The notes beneath the pieces were generated by a model. That model worked only from the letters and a program-made list of their open reading frames with translations, did not search any database and was not told the origin of the DNA. A program made the translations under genes and the position numbers. From assembly GCA_963734955.1 (NCBI GenBank), contig CAVTJO010000012.1, positions 124,001-188,000 on the forward strand: a stretch of DNA of 64,000 bases, given 5' to 3'. This document shows, in pieces, positions 53,073 to 63,709 of the stretch. This DNA is from UBA11986 sp963734955 (GTDB taxonomy: Bacteria > Bacteroidota > Ignavibacteria > UBA10030 > UBA6906). The first letter of the stretch is position 1. Each line of letters begins with the position of its first letter.

Positions 53073-53843
53073 ATGCTCAACACACTCCGCTCGATCTGGA
53101 TCTGGCTCGCAGTAATTACCCTCATCATCCTTTGGCTTCCCCTTCTCGCAATCATCAGACTGTTCGACCGCGACCCTGTGCACTATCGCACGGGGAGATG
53201 GTTCCGCAGGCTTGGTGTGGCGATGACTTCTGTGAATCCCTCCTGGCGAATCCATATCTCGGGCCACAAGGTCGACAACCCCCGGCGACCGTATGTTGTC
53301 GTGAGTAATCATCAATCGCACGCCGATATCCCAATTCTCTCGAACCTCCCGTGGGAGATGAAATGGATTGCCAAGAAGGAACTCTTCAGCCTCCCCTTTG
53401 TTGGATGGATGATGAAGCTGGCGGGGGACATTCCTGTGGACAGAACCGACAGACGAAGCGGAGCGATGATGCTCCTGACTGCAAAGCGGTATCTTGAACA
53501 GAAGTGTTCAGTCATGTTCTTCCCTGAAGGAACTCGTTCACGGGATGGACGCATTGGTCTCTTCAATGAAGGCGCATTCCACCTCGCAGTAAAAGCACAG
53601 GTTCCCATCCTTCCTGTCGCAGTTGAAGGTTCGTTCGGATGTCTCCCGAAGAAAAGCTGGAAATTTGGGAAACCTTCCGAGGTGTACGTCAGGATCCTAC
53701 CCGAAGTTGATACAGCGGGCCTCACAGCGGAGGGAGCTACCAGTCTGTGTTCAACCGTCCGTCAGATGATCATCGAGACTGTCGCAGAACTCCGGGGGAG
53801 GGATCGATCGGATGTCGATACACCCGGTCCTCCCGCTTATTGA
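53073..53843 (+). CDS. plsC: 1-acyl-sn-glycerol-3-phosphate acyltransferase
   Basis: The 256-residue membrane enzyme acylates lysophosphatidic acid to phosphatidic acid. After one N-terminal helix it shows HX4D at His80-Asp85 (NHQSHADIP), EMKWIAKKELFSLPFVGWMM, FPEGTRSRDG and VPILPVAVEGS. It starts at ATG 53073, two bases after the acetyltransferase stop, and converges with the alpha-2-macroglobulin gene. Confidence 0.93.
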   Translation: MLNTLRSIWIWLAVITLIILWLPLLAIIRLFDRDPVHYRTGRWFRRLGVAMTSVNPSWRIHISGHKVDNPRRPYVVVSNHQSHADIPILSNLPWEMKWIAKKELFSLPFVGWMMKLAGDIPVDRTDRRSGAMMLLTAKRYLEQKCSVMFFPEGTRSRDGRIGLFNEGAFHLAVKAQVPILPVAVEGSFGCLPKKSWKFGKPSEVYVRILPEVDTAGLTAEGATSLCSTVRQMIIETVAELRGRDRSDVDTPGPPAY

Positions 53844-53846
53844 GCT

Positions 53847-56800
53847 CTATCGGATCGTTACGATCCTCTCTCCGGTTTGACCGAATACTTCAGGTTCATA
53901 CATTCCTTCCACCCTTGTGGATGGCACGTTGAACGTGCCGAATGATGTCGCCCGCGCCAAATACGTATATGAGTGAATCCCAGCCGGAAGGTAGTCTCCA
54001 AAAAGCAGAACGCGATCGTCTTTCATTTCCACATGGTCGAACGGATCGAATTCCCACCAATCCCTCTCCCCCTGCTGTCTGTACTCATTGACATTGCTTG
54101 CAGTTGTCAGGAATGAGCTGTTGACAGCCTCGAACCCTGCAGGAAGTGGATCATCCACGACAACGAAATGTCGTTCCTGATTGGTGACCACCGAGATGGT
54201 AACACGGATCATCGAACCTGCTGCGAATATACCTGGCGTCCCCTGAACGCCTGTCACTTGTTCGGTCTCCTTGATGATGCTGAAACCTTCCTCCCTGGCG
54301 TTCGATGACGCTTTTGGATAGTAGTTCATCCGAACTCCATAGTACAGTCTCCCTTTTCCGTCCCTCTTCATCTCAACGTCGTACTCCTTCCCCTCGTCCA
54401 GTCCAGCCCAGGGTTGGCGGGCCGTAACTGTTCTGAAATTTCTTCCTTCAAACATTTCCTTCAGGACAGTTTTCCCGGCAAGGTCAATCTCGACACGAAA
54501 GTCAGGTTCATCTTTCTCGTATGTCTTGAAATATGTCGCCAGGGCATCGACAACATAGAGGTTTTCCTGAGTCGTCCTCCAACATCCCCGTTCCCGTTTT
54601 TCAAGAAGCCATCGAACCACCTTCGGCAGGATTGAATTCTCCGGCTGTGTCTCAACAAGAGCCTGCATGGTGAGGGCGGTGGTGCGGATGTTGGAATCGA
54701 AGATCCAATCCATTCCCTGGTCATTGCGCTCTTCAAAATGGGCTGACGCAGGAGCCACCTTCGCCTGATTCGTGAGATCACGGGCAAGTTCCTGCATCAT
54801 CGCGGCATTGCCTTTCGCTGCAAACAACGCACGAAGCAGATAGGCTTTCGCAAAGAGTGGTGCTTTGCTTCGTTCTCCATACAGCTTCTCCATCAAACCA
54901 AAGTCCGGCTTCCCGGCGAGAGCAAATGTGTAGAGGATGAGCGCTCGTGTGCAACTCCAGGCACTTTCGCTGTAATACTTGCACGGCTCGGCACCATCGA
55001 GCACGCGGCGCAGGTAGTCCATCCCTGATCGCATTTGGCCCTGGTTCACCTGATACCCAGCCCGCGTTGCCTGAACCATCGTGTACACCGCATACGCAGA
55101 GATATATGGCCACGTGTCCGGTGTGTTTTTCCAGTATGAGAACCCGCCGTTCCAACGCTGGAATGCCTGAAGTTCATCCAGAGTCTTCTCAACAACCTGG
55201 CGGTAATCCTTGTCCTTGTAGACTTCAAGCTTGAACGCTTCTACAAGATCTCTTGCCAGAATGATCGGTAGAACGGCGGACAGTCGCTGCTCGAGACAAC
55301 CATAGGGATAGGTAAAGAGATACGATATGCCCCCCGACAAGCCAACCATTGCAGTCGACGCGGCTGTGAGTTCCACTTCCCCGAGGTCGGTGTACATGTT
55401 CCTGGGAACAACGAGTTTCTCTCGCGTCAGGCTGTCGGTCGTTGATTCGTATAGCGCAACCGACTCGCGGATACGGGGCACATTGATGGGGATTGTCCAC
55501 TGAAGGCCGTCTGCGTCGTCGTCTGTCTTCGCCTTGAAGATGAACGTTGCCTTGCCCACCTTGTCGGCGGTATAGTTGTTTCTCACCTCAAGGGATTGTC
55601 CCGGCTTCAAGACAAAGAACGATGAGTCGTTGCCTTTGAAGCTGGCCCCGCTTGTACGGGTGGTAACGCTGACACGCTTCTCCTGGCTCGAATAATTCAC
55701 CATCAGCACGCCACCCTCAAACTTGTCTCCCACGCGAGCAAACCTGGGGAATGAAGGCTGTAACAGCAGGGGCTTGCTGACCGTGAAGTTGTTCTCGCCG
55801 TAGCCGAACTCAGAGTTGAGGGTGTGACCAATGGCCATGACTTCAAATGATGTGAGATTGTCGGGAAGTTTGAATTTCAGCCGGGCTTCGCCCTCTGGAA
55901 TCGGTGATGACTGAAGGATTCCAATAGGCAGTGGCACGGAAGTCCTTGCGAATTCCTTCAGCATCAACCCCGGCCATCATTTTCTCCTCCGCACCGCCAC
56001 CGCCCTCATCTTCACCCTTCTCGCCGTAGTCGCGTTGCTGGACAAGATGCATTCGTGTCTCGGTTGTCTTTACCGCAAGGGGCCTCTCGGCGTAAAACTC
56101 GTTGAACAGTCGTGGAAGCCTGTACCCCGTTAGATTCAGAACACCAAGGTCTGCAACGCTTATGGTGAGCTCTGTCGCAACTCCATTCCCGGAGGCGTCT
56201 TTCACCGCAAGGGTGACTTCAACTGAATCCCCCGGCCTAAAGTCCTTCTTGTCCGTGTTCACGGTGAGGCTGAGCTCCTTTTCTTTCGGGCTGACCGAGA
56301 GCTTCACGTAGCCCACTTTGAACGATGGTCGACCGACATCCGACTCTTTCGACTTCCCTGCTTCGGCGGTTCGGCCTTGCAGCAACACCACCGATACAAA
56401 CACGTTGGGAAGGTAGTCCTTTAGAATCGGAATATTGATTTGCGGCGCGCTGCCAACGAGATTTGTGGTGTAGTGCCGGAGAATGCCCTCGCGCTCGATC
56501 GTGATGAGGGCGTTCGCTTCCTCATACGGTGACTTAACAAGCACTCCGGCAATTTCTCCCGGGGCGAAGTTCGTCTTGTTGGCAACCAACTCGATCCGGT
56601 CATCGTTGCTTCGCTCCCATGGCACATATCCCGAACCGCTCACGTAGAAATATGCGTCAGTCAGGATGGAGTTGCCCCGTTTGTCTTTCCCTTCCGCTTC
56701 GATGTAGTAGAATCCGGCCTGCTTTGTCTTGAACATGATCTCGGTCGGGCTCTCTCCACTCGACGCCACAGAAGAATCCACAACAATATTGTCCTCCTCT

Positions 56801-59530
56801 GACATCCAGGCATACCGTCCTCCTGATTCCGCTTTCCGCACAGAGCGCCAGATCCGTTGGATCACTTTGACGACGAGTGATACTCCGGAAACATTCTTGC
56901 CTTCGGGTGTGATCGCAACAAGTTTGTACATCAGTGTCGAGTCTGCCTGGATGAATGTTGTTGATGGTGCAATCCCGATATAGTAGTCGCCTCCGTGAAC
57001 AACTCACCGATGTCCTGCCGGAAATCTGCTGGCGGGACGGTGATGTGACATCCCCTTCGAACAGCAATGACGCCGCTCCTGTTATTTCGCCGACCTTCAA
57101 ATCGGCTGAGACTACTATCCCCCCTTTCTCATCCAGCTTCTCCTGCTTGCTGACCAGAAGCCTGTATCCGCTCCGACCGGAGTACCTCGAGAGCCAGTAC
57201 ATGGGCCCGAAGTAGTAGCCGTCAAATCCCTCGGGCTGCCATGACGTGTTCGTGACAGAGACACGCCACGTAACTGGCTCGTTCTTCAATGCTGCGCCGA
57301 AGAGATAACGGGCACTCAGAAATCCCTTGAACGTGTCACCGACGATGTAGCTCTTTTCCTGACTCTGCGCGATCACCTCGAACTCCGCGGGGCGAAATGC
57401 CTCCACCCGGAATGTTTCGCTCCCGATTCCGGTCCATGTTTCCTTGCCCTTTACCATCTCCTTCGACTCGAGAGACATTGAATAATACCCGAGTGGTGTA
57501 CCCGGTTTAAGCGGCAGGGATGAAGCAAACGATCCATACTGATTAGTTCTCGGGTACGCGGTCATGATCTCCTCGTTGCGGGGATTGTGTATGAAGAGTC
57601 GTAAATCGATCTTCCCCGGAATCCTCCAGACTCCCTCTTTTCTCACGCGCACGACGCCTTTTATCTCCACCTGCTCTCCCGCCTTGTACAGTCCCCTGTC
57701 AGTCATAATCGAGCCGAGCATGGGCTCAAGCTTGGGATTCCAGTCCTGTACAAGTCCAAACTGCCATGGTTCGATTCCCTCCTGCCAGTCCGAGCTCGAG
57801 AATGCGACCTCCTCCCCACTCCTCACGATCACCCACAGCCTTGGCTGGCGCCACTCATCATTCGAAAGCAGTCCGACCGACCCCCATCCTGGACCTTTCG
57901 CAAGTCCCTTTGCGTCCGTCTTTCCAGTCCAGACGACTTCATTCGAATCGCTTCTCAGCTCGACCTCGGCATCTGCTATTGGTGATGCATCCTTCAGATT
58001 CGTCGCCCATACGAGAGAAGTACCCGGACCAAACTTCGCCGTGATGCCGATATTCGTCACTTGAACCACAGCTTTATAGAATCGGTGATGGGGATCGGAC
58101 AGCCGATTGTCAACCTGGACGATGGCGACACCCCGCAAGGATTTTCCCAGCACGTCATCAAGTTCAATGGGCCGGACTGATTGTTTGTTTCGCGTACCGC
58201 CGATTCGCCACATCCTGGAGATGGAGAATTCGGCCGGGTGCTCGCTCTTCGACTCCTGAGTCTCCAGGATGCCTTCCTCTTCAGCGAGTTGTTCGTAGTA
58301 GGAGAAGTCCATTCTTCGCATGAGGGGAACGATTCCGGCGGGAGCTACCTTGCCCATTTGCAGATGGACCGAGTCGATATTCATGAACGATACCGGGTAA
58401 CGGTGTGATTCATACGCCTCGATGACTCCGGGCCCCGTCGTCATTCTCACGTACGGCGCAAACGAGCCTGTGCGGAATGTAAAATGCGTGTCGTGTTTGA
58501 TCTCGTTGTCGAAACGATCCTTCAATCCGGCACTGATCATCCCTGTGTATTCCTTCTCGGGGGAGAGTGGAAGTTGAATCGAGACTTCTTCACCCTGGTA
58601 GTCCCAGCCAAACTGATTCGGATCAACATTCAGTGGAGGATCAAACACGAGGAGTTTTGCAACTTCTTTCACCGGAACCGGATTGGAAAAGATGAGGACC
58701 AGTGACTGAGCCGGATTGAATTTGTCTTCGTTCTTCACTCTCACAAAGCTCAACTCATTGAATGTGGAGAATGAAAACGAGAATTCTGTGCTCATTCCGA
58801 GAGGACCTTGTGCACCCGGCAGATCCCTCTTGCATCGAACAGTATACGAGGCGGCTTTTCTGAGGGGTACCATGGGTGAAAACACCACCGTATAGTTCAG
58901 TGGGAACTGACTTTGAAACCTCCAGCGCCTCGTTTCATCGGATGGTTTTTCCTCCTCCTCGGTCGGCCAACGTGCGGAGTAAGTCGGATAAGCGGTCCCT
59001 GCGCTTGAATGCTCTTCAATCGAGATGAACTTGGACACAACGTCGGGGTTTACCGGCTGATTGAATTGAATCCTGATGGCGTGGTCCAGTTCAACGAACC
59101 GCTGGCCGTTGTATGGCAACATTGAGACAATCTTTGGCCGCGGCGTTTCAAAGTCCCACCGAAACTGACCCTGAAGAACATCCCCGGAAAGAGATTTTGT
59201 ACCCGACGGCACAGTGATGGTGTACCTGGTGGCAAACGGGAGTGTATCGGCAGGGATGAACGCAAGCGTTCTCGTCCCCATCCACCGGTACTTCCCTTTG
59301 ATTCCCGGCTCGATCAACATCGGGCCCGCGTCTTCGCCCTGCGGCACTTCTTTCAGCGGAACCATCGCCTGGTTGAACGAAACAAAAATCATCTGGCTCT
59401 GGTCGATGGTTGAGGTCGCACCCCTGGGAGAATTGACAATGATCTCGAGCGGTGTGGATTGTTGCGGAAATGCTTGCGTCGTTAGTACAATCGGCAGAAA
59501 GATGACGGGAATGATTGTCGATAGTCTCAT
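53847..59530 (-). pseudogene. Alpha-2-macroglobulin family protein, frame broken twice
   Basis: Joined across two breaks, this would be about 1890 residues: signal peptide (Met 59530, GGAG upstream), Ig-like MG domains, bait region, and the thioester domain with YGCLEQRLS at 55287-55298 in the alpha-alpha barrel, then the receptor-like end. The first break is at about 57004 (TSV then, after removing one A, VVHGGDYYIG); the second at about 55890 (TDSRG, then EARLKFKLPDNLT). Each is corrected by removing one base. These proteins trap proteases in the periplasm and are paired with PbpC. The CLEQ thioester is intact. It is either a real pseudogene or a gene with sequence errors. Confidence 0.9.
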
Positions 59531-59586
59531 GGGAGCTCCGGGCGTTGGAGAAAGCGCAGGAAAGAGCGAACGGGTTTGCGAGAGCA

Positions 59587-59615
59587 ATAATATCGAAAAG
59601 CTGCGGGAGTTGCAA
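59587..59615 (-). promoter_or_regulatory. Putative alpha-2-macroglobulin promoter
   Basis: Minus strand TTGCAA (59615-59610), 17 bases, TATTAT (59592-59587), between the trxA terminator and the Met at 59530. Confidence 0.5.
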
Positions 59616-59627
59616 ACAGAGGGGCCG

Positions 59628-59665
59628 AAAAACGGAAGCCCGGACCTTTCTTCAAGGGCCGGGCT
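59628..59665 (-). terminator. Intrinsic terminator after trxA
   Basis: On the minus strand AGCCCGGCCCTT pairs with AAGGTCCGGGCT (one mismatch) around a short loop, followed by TTCCG and five Ts. It ends the dnaE-trxA transcript. Confidence 0.8.
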
Positions 59666-59687
59666 CAATTGGGAACGATGTCTATTG

Positions 59688-60017
59688 CTAGTTCACAGGA
59701 ATGTGCGGGATCACCTTGTCAACCAGGTTCCGCTTCGGTACGGCCCCGATGATCTGCTCGACAACCTTCCCGCCTTTGAAGACCATCAGCGTGGGAATAC
59801 TCCGGATCCCGAACTTCATCGAGACTTCGGGGTTGCTATCAACGTCGAGCTTGCCGACTTTCAGCTTGCCGTTATATTCATTCGCGATCTCCTCAACAAC
59901 CGGCGCAACCATCTTGCAAGGCCCACACCAGACTGCCCAGAAGTCGATGAGCACAGGCTTGTCAGACTTCATCACTTCCTGGTCGAAGTTCGCATCAGTT
60001 ATTTCAATTGGTTTCAC
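59688..60017 (-). CDS. trxA: Thioredoxin
   Basis: The 109-residue protein has the active site WCGPC at residues 30-34 and the cis-Pro loop RSIPTLMVFKGG. GTG 60017 is preceded by AAGGAGG, which decides the start over the longer frame that runs into dnaE. It reduces cytoplasmic disulfides. It follows dnaE by 25 bases and is probably co-transcribed. Confidence 0.95.
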   Translation of the reverse strand: MKPIEITDANFDQEVMKSDKPVLIDFWAVWCGPCKMVAPVVEEIANEYNGKLKVGKLDVDSNPEVSMKFGIRSIPTLMVFKGGKVVEQIIGAVPKRNLVDKVIPHIPVN

Positions 60018-60042
60018 ATTTCCTCCTTGAGTTTGTCTGAAT

Positions 60043-63000
60043 TCACCCCGAAAATCTGACGCTTTGCGGTCCGAGGATTCTTCGTGCCTCGCCAACAAAC
60101 GCATCAGACGGCTCCACGGTGTATTTCTTTGTATGATACAACTTGTTCGTGCCTTCCTGAACAACATTGAAGTAACACGAACAGTTCCCCTTGCTTTTCT
60201 CCATCAACGTTCGCAACTCGGTGATCGTTTGCTCCTGAACGGCGTTCACGTTGATCGACAGTATGATACTCTTTGTGAGCTTTTCCCTCACTCTTTCCAT
60301 CGGGTCAACTTCGTTGACGAGAATCTTGAGCAGTTCTCCATTCACCTCCCCCTTCCCCACCACCATTACCATCGCATCAGGATGGAGATACTGATTGTAC
60401 TTTGCAAACGCATCCGAGAACACAATGCAATCCGCTTTCCCGCTGAAGTCCTCGAGTTCCACAAACGCCATCGTGTTGCCGCGCTTGTCAACCTTCTTCT
60501 TCACTCCGCTTACAATGCCACACGCCCTGGCAGTACTGCCGTTCCTGAATCCGGACACATCACCAAAATGCACGTTGGCAAATTCGTTGATCTCGTGTTC
60601 GAACTTGAGCAAGGGATGGCCCGAGACGTAGAATCCGAGCATGGTCTTTTCGTGCATCAGCTTCTCGGATTCCTTCCATGCGGAAGCTTCGTACAACGAT
60701 GGATACATGATCCGCTGACCTGACTTGCTCGTTTCATCAAAAAGCCCTGACTGACCGGTCAACGACTGGCTTTGAGCGGTTGAACCGAAGGTGATAGCCC
60801 GCTCAATATTCTCGAAAATCTGAGCCCGATGATTGCCGAAGCCATCGAAGGCACCTGCCTGGGCGAGGCTTTCAAGACACTTCTTGTTGACAAGTCTGAG
60901 GTCTACCCGTTTGCAGAAATCGAAGATATTCTTGAACGGACCTTCCCCGTTCCGCGCCTTGATCATCGAGTCAACCGCACCTTCGCCCACGTTCCGAATT
61001 GCACAGAGCCCGAAACGAATGTCGCCCTTCACGACATTAAAGTCCTTGCCACTTTCGTTGACGTCAGGGGGCAGGACCTTGATGCTCAACTTGCGGCAAT
61101 CATCAATCAGCTTCACGATCCGGTCGGTGTTGCCGATTTCGGAGGACAGGGTTGCCGCCATGAACTCCGCGGGATAGTGCGCCTTGAGATACGCTGTCTG
61201 GTACGCAACAATGGAATACGCGACACTATGCGATTTGTTGAAGCCATACGAGGCGAACTTTTCGATCAGATCAAAAATCTCGCCCGCAACCTTTTTCGGA
61301 GTAGCCTGCTTCACTGCACCGTCAACGAATTCCTCCTTCAGGGTGGCCATGAGATTCTTGTCTTTCTTTCCCATGGCGCGGCGCATCAAGTCAGCCTTCG
61401 CGAGCGTGAACCCTGCGATCTCGCTCGCAATCTTCATCACCTGTTCCTGGTACACAATGACGCCATACGTTTCCTTCAACGTGGATTCAAGTTTGGGATG
61501 TAGGTATTCGATCTTCTGCTGGCCGTGCTTCCGGGCAATGAAGTCTCCGATCATCTCCATCGGGCCCGGACGGTACAACGCATTCATTGCAACCAGATCG
61601 CTGATGGAAGTTGGCTTCAACTTCGTCAGCCAGTCCCGCATGCCGGAGCTTTCAAACTGGAACACACCAACGGTATCGCCACGCGAGAACATCTCGAATG
61701 TCGTCGCATCTTCCTCCGGCAGGGCATCAAGATTGATCTCGACGCCGTGATTCTCTTTGATCAGCGTGAGCGCGTTCTCGATGACGGAAAGTGTCCGTAG
61801 TCCGAGGAAGTCCATCTTGAGCAATCCGGCGGTCTCAAGATCCTTCATGTTGTACTGGGTCATCAGCTCGGTCTGCGGAGTTTTGTACAGCGGCACGTAG
61901 TCGCTGATATTTCCCGGAGCGATCACCACCCCGGCTGCATGCATGCCCGCGCCGCGGTTCATGCCTTCAAGCACGATGGAGGCGTCGATCAATGTCCTGA
62001 TCTTGGGATCGTTGCTTTCCTTCACCCATTTGAGTTCCGGAATCGTTTCAAGCGCATCCTTGAGAGGTCGTACCTTCCCTTGCTCCACCGGGATTTCTTT
62101 TGTGATCGAGTCGATGGTGCTGAGAGGTATGCCAAGAACACGGCCGACATCCTTGAGAACTGCGCGGGAGGAAAGCGTACCAAACGTGATGATCTGCGAA
62201 ACCGAATCCTGACCGTACTTCTCGCGTACATACTGGATTACGAGGTCACGTTTCGTATCCGAGAAGTCGATATCAATGTCAGGCATGCTGACTCTGTCCG
62301 GATTCAGGAAGCGCTCGAAGAGGAGATCGTACTTGATGGGATCGACATTGGTGATCCCGAGGGAATACGACACCACACTTCCGGCAGCACTTCCCCGACC
62401 CGGCCCAACGGCAACTCCCTTCCGACGGGCAGCATCGATGAAATCCGCCACGATGAGGAAGTATCCCGCATACCCCATTTTCTTGATGACTGCCAGTTCA
62501 TGCTCCAGTCTCGCACGGAGTTCCTGCGAAGGTTCCGCATAGCGACGTGCAAACCCCTCCCGCGAAAGCTTGTCAAAGTACTCATCAAGAGTATTCACGC
62601 CGGCGTTTTGCGGTATGGGGAAGTTGGGCATGAAGTTCTTTTTGAGGTTGAGCTTCAAGTTGCACTTCTCATTGACTTCCAGCGTCGAGCTGACGGCCTC
62701 AGGGAAATCCTTGAAGACATCAAGCATCTCCTTGGCAGACTTGAAGTAAACCTGGTCTGTCTGATAACGAAGCTGTGTATAGTCCGGGGTGTTTGAGCTG
62801 CTTGCATCGGGTATCAGCAGCATGATGTTGTGGGCTATCGCATGCTCATGTTTGAGATAGTGGATGTCGTTCGTCCCGATCAACTTCAAGCCAACGTCCT
62901 TGGCCAGCTTAGGAGCCTTGGATCGGACAATCGCCTCACGTTCCAGTCCGTGATTCTGAATCTCAACATAGAAATCGTCGCGGAAGATGTCCTTGTAGAT

Positions 63001-63501
63001 TTCGGCGGCTTCGTATGCCTCTTTGTCGTTTCCCGATACCAGATGCGCGGAGATAACGCCACCGGCACACGCAGAAGTTGCAATAAGCCCTTCCCGGTAC
63101 TGTCGCAAAACCTCTGTGTCAATGCGAGGCTTGTAGTAGAATCCTTCGGTATGGCCAATCGTACAGAGTTTTAGCAGGTTCCTGTAGCCCACTTCGTCCT
63201 TTGCCAGGAGCAAGAGATGATGGTATGCTGACCGCTTTCCGCCACTCTCGGTCGGTTGCGTTGACTTTTCGAACCGGCTCCCCTTTGTTACTATGTACGC
63301 TTCCATGCCGATGATCGGCTTGATTCCGGCCCTTTCGGCTTTCTTGTAAAATTCAATGGCGCCGAACATCACGCCGTGATCGGTCAGGGCAATGGAGGGC
63401 ATCCCGTCTTCGACCGCGGCTCGAATCAGATCATCAATGCGGCAGGCAGCATCAAGCAGACTGTAGTGAGAATGATTGTGGAGATGGACAAACTGAGACA
63501 T
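60043..63501 (-). CDS. dnaE: DNA polymerase III alpha subunit
   Basis: The 1152-residue replicative polymerase (E. coli DnaE 1160) has an N-terminal PHP domain (HLHNHSHYSLLDAA, IALTDHGVMFGAIEF), the palm with catalytic Asp pair in PDIDIDFSD near residue 407, the finger region (GRGSAAGSVVSYSLG, FLGLRTLSVIENAL, YRPGPMEMIGDF), and the helix-hairpin-helix and OB-fold at the C-terminus. It is DnaE1-like, without the intein found in some relatives. A promoter and a leader hairpin lie upstream. Confidence 0.96.
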   Translation of the reverse strand: MSQFVHLHNHSHYSLLDAACRIDDLIRAAVEDGMPSIALTDHGVMFGAIEFYKKAERAGIKPIIGMEAYIVTKGSRFEKSTQPTESGGKRSAYHHLLLLAKDEVGYRNLLKLCTIGHTEGFYYKPRIDTEVLRQYREGLIATSACAGGVISAHLVSGNDKEAYEAAEIYKDIFRDDFYVEIQNHGLEREAIVRSKAPKLAKDVGLKLIGTNDIHYLKHEHAIAHNIMLLIPDASSSNTPDYTQLRYQTDQVYFKSAKEMLDVFKDFPEAVSSTLEVNEKCNLKLNLKKNFMPNFPIPQNAGVNTLDEYFDKLSREGFARRYAEPSQELRARLEHELAVIKKMGYAGYFLIVADFIDAARRKGVAVGPGRGSAAGSVVSYSLGITNVDPIKYDLLFERFLNPDRVSMPDIDIDFSDTKRDLVIQYVREKYGQDSVSQIITFGTLSSRAVLKDVGRVLGIPLSTIDSITKEIPVEQGKVRPLKDALETIPELKWVKESNDPKIRTLIDASIVLEGMNRGAGMHAAGVVIAPGNISDYVPLYKTPQTELMTQYNMKDLETAGLLKMDFLGLRTLSVIENALTLIKENHGVEINLDALPEEDATTFEMFSRGDTVGVFQFESSGMRDWLTKLKPTSISDLVAMNALYRPGPMEMIGDFIARKHGQQKIEYLHPKLESTLKETYGVIVYQEQVMKIASEIAGFTLAKADLMRRAMGKKDKNLMATLKEEFVDGAVKQATPKKVAGEIFDLIEKFASYGFNKSHSVAYSIVAYQTAYLKAHYPAEFMAATLSSEIGNTDRIVKLIDDCRKLSIKVLPPDVNESGKDFNVVKGDIRFGLCAIRNVGEGAVDSMIKARNGEGPFKNIFDFCKRVDLRLVNKKCLESLAQAGAFDGFGNHRAQIFENIERAITFGSTAQSQSLTGQSGLFDETSKSGQRIMYPSLYEASAWKESEKLMHEKTMLGFYVSGHPLLKFEHEINEFANVHFGDVSGFRNGSTARACGIVSGVKKKVDKRGNTMAFVELEDFSGKADCIVFSDAFAKYNQYLHPDAMVMVVGKGEVNGELLKILVNEVDPMERVREKLTKSIILSINVNAVQEQTITELRTLMEKSKGNCSCYFNVVQEGTNKLYHTKKYTVEPSDAFVGEARRILGPQSVRFSG

Positions 63502-63527
63502 ACCAACAGCACAAGCTAGGGGTTACG

Positions 63528-63562
63528 AAAAACTGGCCGCCACAGATCAACCATGACGGCCA
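63528..63562 (-). terminator. Terminator-like hairpin in the dnaE leader
   Basis: On the minus strand TGGCCGTCA (63562-63554), an 11-base loop, TGGCGGCCA (63542-63534) and then GTTTTT; all nine pairs form if one G-U is counted. It ends 27 bases before the dnaE start codon and lies within the leader of the promoter at 63600. It may end the aldehyde dehydrogenase transcript or act as an attenuator. Confidence 0.6.
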
Positions 63563-63599
63563 ACGGATTTCAATGAATCACGATTTCAAACTCCGAACT

Positions 63600-63628
63600 A
63601 TTGTATTCAACAGTGGAGGAAAAATCAA
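63600..63628 (-). promoter_or_regulatory. Putative dnaE promoter
   Basis: Minus strand TTGATT (63628-63623), 17 bases, TACAAT (63605-63600); start point near 63593, about 92 bases before dnaE. Confidence 0.5.
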
Positions 63629-63709
63629 GAGAAACCTTTCAACAACTTGATAACAGAATTGAGTGATGGCGGGAAACGAGTTCACAGACGATGTCTCATC
63701 CAACGCATA

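Noticed and set aside
61939..62796. 285-residue open frame on the plus strand
   Set aside because: Shadow of dnaE, rich in His and Arg as expected for antisense frames.
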